Origin: Marsupella aquatica
Lineage: Eukaryota; Marchantiophyta
Direction: 5' to 3'
Assembly: GCA_973895155.1 (NCBI GenBank)
Contig: OZ316893.1
Span: 25,420,001-25,484,000, forward strand
DNA: 64,000 bases
How positions within the stretch are numbered: position 1 is the stretch's first letter; each line of letters opens with the position of its first letter. Below are positions 46,563 to 57,100 of the stretch, piece after piece. The translations under genes were made by a program, and so were the position numbers. Under the pieces are notes generated by a model that was given only the letters and a program-made list of their open reading frames with translations, did not search any database and was not told the origin of the DNA.

Positions 46563-46914
46563 ACTACGCTCTTTCTACTCGACTTTGCCACAAAAAAAGA
46601 GGAAATCTTGACAGATTGCTGAGAGGGGGAAGCTTAAATTTTGAAATACTGGTAGTGAAGGAAGCAGACAAGTTTGTGAACACGAAGATGGCACAGGTTT
46701 GAAACGCGACTTCAGCGGGCTTTACCGTCTTAACCATGACTTAACCCACGGCCGTATTCCGCTACGACCCCTCTCAAAGTTCCCACCCCCACTTTTCTGC
46801 TGGCCCGGAAAGCTGGTCCCGACCGAGGTTTTGGGCACAATTTTTGTCGGTCGTGTGCCCGGAACGAAGTCCGGACCGGCAAAGTTTGAGACGCCCTAAT
46901 AGAATCACTCACCT

Positions 46915-47840
46915 ATTCAAGGACTTTGAGGCAAGGCACAATCACGGTCATCAACAATGGGATGGGACCGGATCTCCAGACCAGACCCTGAAGCACAGAT
47001 GTTGTGTACTTCCAGATAACTCACAATCATCATCCTCATTGGCAAGGATGGGATGGGATAGATCCTGAGATCGTGGGCAGAATTGAGTCACAAGCATATT
47101 CAAGTACTTCCAGGTAAGGCAGAGTCACTAGTGTCAGTACCATGGCCATTAGGAAGGATGGGATGGGTCCCACACCTCAACCAGACCCTCAGTCTTTGGG
47201 AGAATTGAGTCACTCGCACATTAGAGCATCTCAAAGCTTCTACATTAGAGATGCTGGCTTCAGCCATAAAAAAGAATGGTCATAATTTTTTCACATGGTT
47301 ATGTAAGGGTTTCTTTTAATTTAACTGTCCTCTGCAGTGAGCAATGGTGGCATAAAACCAATTTTCATGGCAAAAACATTATTTATTTTCTGACTATGAA
47401 TTTGATAGTCCTTAATTTTCTGACCAATTTTGATGGCAAAACACTTATGGACTATGAGTTTGGTAGTCCTTAATTTTCTGACTCATTTTCATGGCATTAT
47501 GGAATTTTCTGTGTCCACAATCAGTTAAGACGGAGTTAAGGTCCATCAAAGTTAAGACGGAGTTATAGTCAATCAAATTCTGAGCTTGCGCTTTGAGGCG
47601 CACTATTCAAGTACTTCTAAGTAAACACCGTCACCGTCGTCATTAGCAAGGATGGAGGGGACCGGATCCCCACATCAGACCCTCAGGCACAGTCACCGTC
47701 GAGTACTTCCAGGCAACGTACAGTCACCGTCGGTGTTGGCAAGGACGGGATGGGACCGGACCGCCGGACCGCCGGAACAGACCCTCAGATCGTGGGGAGA
47801 ATCGAGTCACGCGCGTAACGGCGTACAGTCACGGGACTCG
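46915..47840. repeat. minisatellite, right part, up to the ARA1 promoter
   Basis: The same unit as at 39,650-40,241, with landmarks near 46,956, 47,046, 47,157, 47,651 and 47,744 (spacings 90, 111, then 93 bp after an AT-rich gap). The copies at 47,580-47,840 are GC- and CpG-rich (GGGATGGGACCGGACCGCCG, CAGTCACCGTCG) and those further left are eroded. The array ends about 320 bp before the ARA1 start codon. Confidence 0.8.
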
Positions 47841-48159
47841 ACTGGTCCACTGCGTGACGACGGCGCACCGTCAGCGTGTAAGGTACGAATCCGAGACAAT
47901 TATTGCTGTTCACCGCAATTCTCCCATCGCCGTGTTTTCAATTCAGCAAATTTCAAATGGTGCTCGACAACTCTCTGTTTCAGGAGCAGAGAGACATTTG
48001 TGGAATTTCTGCTCTCCCCTCCATTGTTGCGCATTCGAAGAAACACTGTGGAAAAGAAAACAGAGAGGAAGAAACAGGCGGGGAAAGGAAGGAGCAGAGG
48101 CGAGGAAGCGTTTCGTAACGAGAAAAGACTGGAAGAAGGAAAAACGAGAAGAAGAAGTG

Positions 48160-51100
48160 ATGGCGAAATTGCAGATCGAGAGTGAGAAGGACGAGCACAG
48201 GTCATTCGTGTTCGTGTATTATGTGACCGGCCACGGGTTCGGGCACGCAACTCGGGTTGTAGAGGTCATTCTCTGTCTCTTTTTGCCTTTCGCTTTGGCC
48301 ACCATCGGGTTGAAATTCTCTTGTTCGTCCATTTATTTGCTCTGTGATTCGTTCATTGTTTGATTTCTGAATGTTCAGATGGCTCGCCGCTTTTCATTGA
48401 TCTCAGTCGAAATTGCTTTTCTCTATGTTTCACTTTCATGTTTGTTTGTTGCTGTCTCCGAGGTGTTAAAGATTGGGACAAAACATCAGCAATTCTTTCC
48501 TCTCTCTCAACCAGACTTTCAATTCATATGCGAGCTGGTCCAATTCAAGTCAATGCTGAGCTTTCTCATTCTTTCTCCCTCTCGGACTCCATTCACCTAC
48601 ATTGTTTCTGTCATCTGCCTTGGGAACTATGAAATATTTGGAACAGCTGTAAAGAATAGCACTTTAAATTCTTAATTGTAATTATATTACATCCAAAGAA
48701 GATATCTATCCATCCATTGATCGAGCCACTTGGTATTGTCGTTAGAGCGTTCTATAAGAATATAATGCCGATCGCACATTGGGAGAAATCCTGATGTATC
48801 AAGAATTTGCGGGATCGGAGTCCACCCTTGAGTGGACGTTTTGTACGCCAACGAATACTCGAAAATTGCGGATCCATCTTCTCCAAAGTATTCCACACGT
48901 GAGGACTGTGGAAAAGCTGGAAACTCTCCTCGTAGCTCATTACAAAACTCTACAACAAATCCCCGACGGACATATGTGTCCTGTGTGGTGCATCCGCCAT
49001 GCAAGAAAGTAGGCAAGATTAAGTACTACTCATCTTGATTCGGACGTCAAGAACTTTCGCGTGCCCGATATCCTTCCTTTTATACCGTCCAATCGCAGCA
49101 AAGATGAATCATGACCGGGGGGTTCTGCACATAAACAACCCGAATAGAATGATACAATTTCGAGTGCCTCAGGTGTCTTTCTCGTCGTTATCTGAGATGT
49201 ATTTTCTTCGCAGGTAGCACGGCACCTGATCAAGTCAGGTCATGAGGTTCATGTGGTAACTGGTGCCCCTGAATTCATTTTCCGAAGAGAAATCCCCTCA
49301 CCAAAACTTCATGTTCGGAAGGTATCATTAATCGTTGAACTCTCGACGTTTCACGAAAGTATTAAATCTTCCTTCTCGAATTGGTTATGCTGCTGAATTC
49401 ATTCCATCAGTTAGCTACTGAGGTGAGGCATTCCAGCGTTGAAGTGAAATTATCTTGTTTGATTGCAGGTTTTATTGGACTGTGGAGCTGTACAAACAGA
49501 TGCTCTTACCGTTGACCGCCTTGGATCAATGGAGCTGGTATTACGCTCGACGCTAGCACCACTCATCATTTCGGATTGTCCTATGTGTACCTGTGTTTGC
49601 TTGTGACAAGGAAAACATAAGCAAATTTACATGAAAGGATTGCACTTATTGAAGCTCTCGCCTTTGAGATAATCCATTGCTGCCGTAGCTTCCCATTGCA
49701 AAACTCCTATTCGGCATACAGTCCCCAGATTACAGATCGGGATCGAATATCCAGACAAATTCCTCATGTACTTGAGAGTGAAAATGCAAAATCGATCACG
49801 ATCTTTAATTCTGAATCTTGATTCAACTTTAAATCCTCTCAGGGACTGCACTTAAATGTGCAGTTTGTCTTACTGTAAGGATTCTCAATTAGATCTATTT
49901 TATTTTCTTCGGAGTACATAATCAGACTAGAGAAGCACGTTAGGATTGACCGGTAGGCAGTCTTTTACAATATAAGGTAGTCGGTTTTGGGTCCTGCGAG
50001 TCGGTGACCTGTTCCAACAGCCCAATAGGAGATAGCGCTGCTTCAATAGTGAAGGATTTGATGCCTCTTTCTATTGCATAACAGTTCTTATGTTATTATC
50101 AGTTGGTTCCTTGAAACCGAAATCTCTGGTTGGATGCCTGTGGTAACTTGGGAGCTGAATTCTCCAAATTCTCTCCAGCTGATGCTCCTTGTGTATATCA
50201 ACTTCTCCTATTCTTTGGATTGAACTCTTTCAACCTGTCTGCAGTATGCTAAAACAGCAGTTCTTCCTCGAGCATCACTGTTGGATACAGAAGTCGAATG
50301 GCTTAAGTCAATCAATGCTAACCTGGTGGTAAGCTTTTCATATTCTTGTATCTACCTGTGTTAAAGATTGGGAGGAAAAACAGAAGAGGGAAAATGTGGT
50401 GGCAGTGGTAGGCGGAGGGGGCGGGGGGAGGGCCGGTAGGGAGACCGTGTTGATTGAGAGCTTTGCTGTTACCATATTATAGACAAGAGAAGTTAGGAAG
50501 CAGATGTATTCACTTGATTGCGCCACACTTTCACAACTCGTGTATCTGGAAGCAGGTTTCAGATATTGTGCCAATTGCATGCACAGCTGCGGCTCAAGCT
50601 GGAATCCCTTCTGTCTGTGTTAGCAACTTCAGGTTTGTTTCATATGGCTAGAGCGAAAGAGGAAGCACAACCTGTAGCCCTGCTCTCTGGATGCACAAGT
50701 GTATATCAGGTTCAGGTGGAACTTTGTAGAACTGGTTCATTTGGTATTTATGCCCATCCACAGGGAAGATATTGGTATAAAGTTGATAGGCCGATGAAGC
50801 TAAAACGCAACCACAAACTATTGTTCTAAGTAAATTAGTGGTTTATGTGGTTAGTTTTATAACTGGCAGTTGAATGTGATGGCAGTTGGGACTTCATCTA
50901 TTCAGAATACATGGTGGTTGCCGGAATTCAATACCGCTCTATTGTTTGGCAGGTACAATCACGGGTTAATAAAATTATGTACAACCAAGAAAGAAATTAG
51001 GCTATGGTAATTACAGAACCAGCTGCATGTCTTAGTTGCGCCACAATGGCTGATTTTTTGCTGTAGGTCTAACTCTCTAAGTATGACAAATCATACTGTG

Positions 51101-54100
51101 AGGGAAATCGTGCCTGTCTGCAAGCGGCGTCAACTCCAAGGGCGCTGATGCAGTCGTAGTACTTATTTTCCATTTCTAGTAGATACCTGTAGATTGAATT
51201 TGTGTAGTGTTTATGCCGTTTTGCATAAGGTTTACTGAACACGAATATGGCAGATCGCAGAGGATTATTCAAAAGCACTTTTTCTGATCCGCTTGCCAGG
51301 ATACTGTCCAAGTAAGAACCTCTACTCAAATCGAGTTAATGCGAAAGCATTTGTAGATTGTTTTGCAGTTGAATGGATGATTTTAGAGTTCTCGAGAGGA
51401 TTCTCTACAGCTCGTGGCGGTATCTCGTCATCTCTAAACATAGGTTGCCATTTTCTCATAGTTTATAGTTCACATTGCTTTTCAAAGCAGTGGTCTCCAA
51501 ATATATCAACCTAAAGACTATGTGCAAATATTGCGTGAGGATCATCTGCAGAATCTCGTGGTTTGTCATTGTCCATCACCAAACTTTTGGATCATCAAAG
51601 AAATGCTCCGTTATTGTAAAATTGTTTTTGCAGTGCCAGCATTCAAGGATGTTATTGATGTGCCTCTTGTTGTAAGAGATGTGCGTAAAAGTCGCCAACA
51701 GGTACGTGCCTTACATATTTAAGAATGATCCGAAGGCAACACAGCCTCACTGCCACCAGTGCTGATAATGTCAAATACTCTGTAACCACGTTTCCAGTTC
51801 TTCCAACAAGTGTATTATACTCATTAGCCGTCCAATTGATGGATGAGAGAAAGGCTATGAAAGCTCCCATATGTTCCATTTCAAAGAATCTGCTTTGTTT
51901 TGGCTAGCCCGCGTCAAATACAATCTGCATTTATTTTACTTTGATGATCTCATCAAACAGGTTCGGGAGGAGTTAAGAATTGCTGAAGACGAAAAGATTC
52001 TCCTCTTCAACTTTGGAGGACAGGTTGTGACTCTTTTACCAACCTGTCTGAGTATTAAGAATCGATGCTCTTTCCTGTTCTGATTGCACTAGCCCTCGTC
52101 AAGTCTGACTATTGAGCAGACAGCCCAGAGAGTCTTTAGTTCTAATTTCTTGCAAATGTCATCTTGTATGTGCACGATGTCTACGCTGATGGATCCACAA
52201 AAGCGCACAAGTGTGCTGTTTTGTAATTACTCAAGAGGCAACTATCTGTCAGCTGGTGGACCATGAAAAATTTAGTGATTCGTCAATACTCGAGCTCTCC
52301 TGGAGGCAAGAACTTTGTAACTAACGATTGAGTGTTGGGGTTTCAAGGACGCCAAGTGGTCTTTGAAAGAAGATTATCTTCCAGCCGGCTGGAAATGCTT
52401 GGTAAGTCAGTCTTCTTTGTGTTTCTCTATCGATGTTATACTCTACCACCTTGTCTGCATAGTAGAAATACCCTTCATCGAGCCTCAACTGGTTATCGAG
52501 TCGCTCCTGCTGTCGTGTATACTCGACTACATTGCATCTAGGAGTGCATACTGCGTTTTGCTGATGGGATCGTTGTTCATCTTATCACGGAAGGTATGTG
52601 GTGCACCTGCAGAACAACAGCTTGCCTCCAACTTCGTGCGTATGGACCGTGATGTTTATACCCCAGATCTTATTGCAGCCAGTGACTGCATGCTTGGTAC
52701 GAATTAGCTGACTGGAGCTTCTAGATTTGAAAGTTCAATGGCCATAACCATTTGATTCGGTTGAGTGATTTGCTTTATGTGATGAATTGAAATGCATTTA
52801 TCCTTGTCCTGTGAAGAGATTTAGTTACTGGGACACCAATATGCTTCCTGCAGGAAAAATAGGCTATGGTACTGTCAGTGAAGCACTGGCCTACAAGGTG
52901 CCCTTAGTGTTTGTCCGCCGTGATTACTTCAATGAGGAGCCATTTCTCAGAAAAGTATTGGAGGTAAATTTGCACGACATATCTTCACCCTCTGAACTTG
53001 CCGTGTGACTTTAACAATTATTTGACAGTAACTGAATCGCAAGTATAACATTTCAGATTGAAGTTATGTTCCTCTCCAAGCTAGGGATGAATATCAGAAG
53101 GATCTCTCTGTTCAAAGTCCTGAGCTTCGTTTGTGACCTTGTAACAGTCTTATCGGGGTGGAGTGGAGATGTCACGTCGGGATTTCTTTTCTGGGACATG
53201 GGGACCATTTTTACGACGAGCTGTAGCCCTACGGCCGTGCTACATTGGTGAAGTCAATGGTGGCAAGGTTGTCTTTCGTTCTAATCAATAATTTGCTCAA
53301 GTCAAACCTCATCATCCACAACTGGGATGTCCATCCTGTTTGCGTATGTTGCCACAATGGCTGCTTCCCTTTCAGTTTCACATACGTTTTCGCATTATAC
53401 TATTTACTTCCGAAGTCACCTAATGTTTCACTTCGTAGTTTTCAATGCCTGAAAGAATATTGATAAAAAGAAATTTGGTCTGGGTAATGCAGGTTGCAGC
53501 GAAAATTTTACAAGATGCTGCCATGGGCAAAGTTCACAAAACACAGAAGGTATGCAAAATGAGGCTCTTGCCCATTGTTTGGATCAACGTGCTAACTGAA
53601 AGAGCTTGGGGACATGTTTACAAAACACCATTAATACCGCTCTTACCCTCAGGTGGATAGTTTAAGTCTGTTTGTGCACTGGAAAGTTGTGGCCCCTGTC
53701 TGTATAAAATGTGCAAAAATGTCTACCACTGCATCAATCCTTGTATGTCAAGTTCGTGATATACCACGCCTTCCGCAGCAAAGTGGAGCGAGGAGGCTAC
53801 AGGATGCGATTATTTTTGGGTTTCAAATGCAGCGGCATCCTGGTCGTGATATAGAAGTGCCAGATTGGTATTCGACCCAAGAAAGTCAGTTGGGACTCTC
53901 TGCTCTACTCCATGCAGATGCCCCAAATGTGTTTCTCGAGAAGGAGGCCACTGTAGCACTAAAACTGTGAGCATTCTGTTTCTTGACTCTTGCTCCTACT
54001 TTGTCTGAATTTGTGGAACAGTAGCTTGGATTGCTCCTTCGACGATTACAAAGAACTAAGGTCAGGAGTTTCTTTTGTGTCGTCAACTGGAAATTGTTGC

Positions 54101-57100
54101 CGTTTTGAGTTGTTATTGATGATCTTCATATTGCACGCTGGGTCTCCAATGAATTTCCGGTTACTCTTATCCAGAAAAACCTGAAACTTCCTATTCAGCC
54201 TAGTCAGGTGATTTGATCACTGACATTGACGCTACAATTGTTGCAGAGTTCCACAATTTGACATTCTACATGGAGACTTGAGTGGATTGCCTGATACAGC
54301 TTGGTTTCTGAAAACCCTTGGAAGAATAGATGAAGATGGCGACGTTGTAGCAAGTGATCATGCAGAAAAGCCTCAAGAGCAGGAGCGGCTGGCAGCCGCA
54401 GGACTGTTTCGTTGGGAGGTGGGACTATCTTTAACAAATATTTCGAAGTGCCGATTTCTTATCTCAAAATGTGTGGCATGAAACCAATGACTCTGATGCA
54501 AGTTAAAGTGAGTGTTGCTCAATATCCAGGAGGCTTTTTCTGACTGCCTTGTATTTAAAGTTGGATATTTTAGCTCATTAAACATTTACACGACCTTATA
54601 TGCTGTGGATCAGAATGAATTTGTGCATACTGACATCTGTCCTAACCCTCAGTCTCTTGAACCAGTTAAACTAGCAGATCTTATTGTGTAGATACTTGAG
54701 AAGGATTGAATAGAACTTATATTTTCTCCATGTTGTGGATATCTGTTTAGGAGGAGCTTTTCGTATCCAGAGCTCCAGGTCGGCTCGATGTCATGGGGGG
54801 AATTTCAGACTATTCTGGAGCTTTGGTCTTGCAGGTCTACTCTCATCACTCTCTTTGGATCGTCGCAACTAGAACTCGTGTATGGATTGGCTTGATAGTT
54901 TAACTCGTCCCAACCGAAAGAACAGAAGAGCCTATGCTAGACAGGTTTCCCATGCTGGCAGGTTTTACATCTCTTTCTAAAATGGAAATGCAATTGCAAG
55001 GGTCTGGGTGAACTCTTACAAACTGAAGTTGAGTAGTCTATGACAGATACTGCAAAGAAACCTCTGACTTCCAAGGAGATTAGATTCTGCATAAGAAATA
55101 TTACCAACGAACATTTCATCCGGCAGATTTAGAGCTACCCCTTTTTGGAAGCACTCATTCAACTTCTACTATACGAACTTCCCTGTATCTCTTGTCTATC
55201 CCTAAGTCAGTGAAGAATACAAATTTATCTGTCCTGGTGTTATGTATGGTTACATATCCAAAAATCCACTCAGCAGATCTAAGGTGGACCCCAACAGTTT
55301 AACCAGGCGCTTCAGTTGGAATAGAAAAATTCATTAGTACATTGGCTCCTATACTATTATTTCAGGGAGTTTTTCTAATTCATCTGTCACATCGAATGCC
55401 TTTGGGTCATTGCAGATGCCCATACGAGAAGCTTGTCATGTTGCTGTTCAACGGCAACCACCTGGCAAACAGCGACTCTGGAAACACATGGTTGCACGGC
55501 ATCCAGTGGAAGGTCAAGGGTTCAAGCCAGCTGTTCGCATTGTAAGCTTGGTTCTCGTTTTTATCACCAGTGAAACAACTTTAGAAATTGACAATGGCTA
55601 TCCTTTGGAATCTGTACATTCACATCGTTGTATCTGTGTCGCCTTTTGTCAGGTTTCATTTGGATCAGAACTTTCCAACAGAGCACCAAGTTTTGACATG
55701 GATATAGAAGACTTCTATGATTCAGAAGGCAAACCAATTGGTTATGATGCAGCACGAAAGTACTTTGAGCAAGATCCTTCAAGAAAGTAAGGGACCAGTG
55801 GAAATGGCCTTTGATATATAGCAAACCCGGTATTGATGGGTGTAGACTGCCTTCATGATAATGAGGCGGGTAACCGATGTTTCCTATCCTCGTTTTCTTT
55901 GCATTTGTGCAGGTGGGCAGCATATGTCGCGGGAACGCTTCTTGTATTGATACGCGAACGTGGCACTCAATTTCAGGATGGGATTAGTATTCTTGTAAGT
56001 ATCATCAGAATCAAACAGAATTCCTTAAATTATAGGGCCAGAGGGCTCCAACGGGGCAAAGACTAGTTTAAGTTAACTGACAAGCATAGAAACTGGCCTA
56101 TCTGAAGCTCCGAGTCGCATCAGGCAGTTCTTTGGTCTAATTTTGTGAGTGCTTCCCTTCGAAGCTTTTGGTCCCTGCCAGGGAGCTTGATGTGGTTCAG
56201 CTCAACGTTTGGTCAAAAGTTACCGGAATTGATGATTTTCAAGTCCGCAATTCGTACTGTCCTGATGCTAACCTTTTTGTCCGAGATGAGGGGCTAAAAG
56301 GACCCATAAAGTCGTCTAACATCGGGTAGTAGTTGTTGGTGCTGTAAGTAGAAGATGAGCCTCTCTAGGGCATAAAGCCGAGTAGCACTTCATCAAATGA
56401 AGCTAACTCTGGGCACTTTGGTTCGCATACGCTGTAGGAATATTTTCTAAGTTTCTTTTATCCAACTTTCCGCTGTTAACTTGGCGGATGGTCTCCACAT
56501 CTCAGCACTATAGCTGCCCTATCAGTAGCACTGTGGAGCACGAACAGCTTCAAACATAGACCCAAGCTCTCAAGATGAATCACTTTGCAATCTGATTCAA
56601 ACTTGAAGGTGCTCTCATACTGTTAGCCCGCTAGCACCATGATGGTATGCCACACCTTCCTACTAGAGAACTTCAACCTCAAGTAGACTTAGACCTGGAG
56701 AGAGCTGTTTAGCTAAGCATTACTTCCCTTCTCTCCCTCCAAAGATCGTCCTTTTGGTTGTTTTCTCGATTGAATTTCATGCCAGCTTGGGTGAAGATCG
56801 ACTGCTTGAAATTGGAAGTTTTCGTGCCTTTAATGGCTTGCTGTTGCTTTATAGACACTTGTGATAAGATCTTATGAAAACTGAAATCAAATTGCAGGTA
56901 TCTTCTGCCGTTCCAGAGGGTAAAGGGGTATCGTCTTCAGCGGCTCTTGAAGTTGCAACCATGTCTGCTCTTGCTGCGGCTTATGGTACATCTCAAAGGA
57001 GTGTTCAGGATGGCCTTATATCTCAGATAGTCGCTATTTTATATTTGTTTACTTTATGAACGCTCATTTCTGTGCGCACATTGAAATTTGAGGTGGACTC

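Larger units (their letters stand above)
40242..46896. mobile_element. decayed PIF/Harbinger-type DNA transposon, 6.65 kb
   Basis: The termini GGGCATCTCAAACTTT at 40242 and, on the other strand, GGGCGTCTCAAACTTT from 46896 inward are matching inverted repeats. Inner similarity continues, for example CCGGTCCGGA in both ends. Inside are a broken Harbinger-type DDE transposase (plus strand) and an opposite-strand DNA-binding-type ORF, the usual two-gene set of the superfamily, plus two other coding segments. The element sits in a minisatellite that continues on both sides. The expected 3-bp TWA target duplication is not clear: the flanks are AATCAATA and TAATAGAATC. Two MITEs are nested inside. 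Multiple stops and a frameshift show that it is inactive. Confidence 0.85.

Noticed and set aside
40234-46906. Target-site duplication of the Harbinger-type element
   Set aside because: The flanks AATCAATA and TAATAGAATC do not give an unambiguous TWA duplication, so none is annotated.
47854-48159. ARA1 frame open for 102 codons upstream of the ATG
   Set aside because: It contains no ATG, only a GTG at its head, and its sequence is low-complexity Arg/Lys/Glu. The known family starts near the chosen ATG, so I treat it as 5' leader.
47652-48185. 177-codon plus-strand frame running through the minisatellite into ARA1 exon 1
   Set aside because: It reads the minisatellite and purine-rich leader in a frame different from ARA1, with low-complexity composition and no motif.
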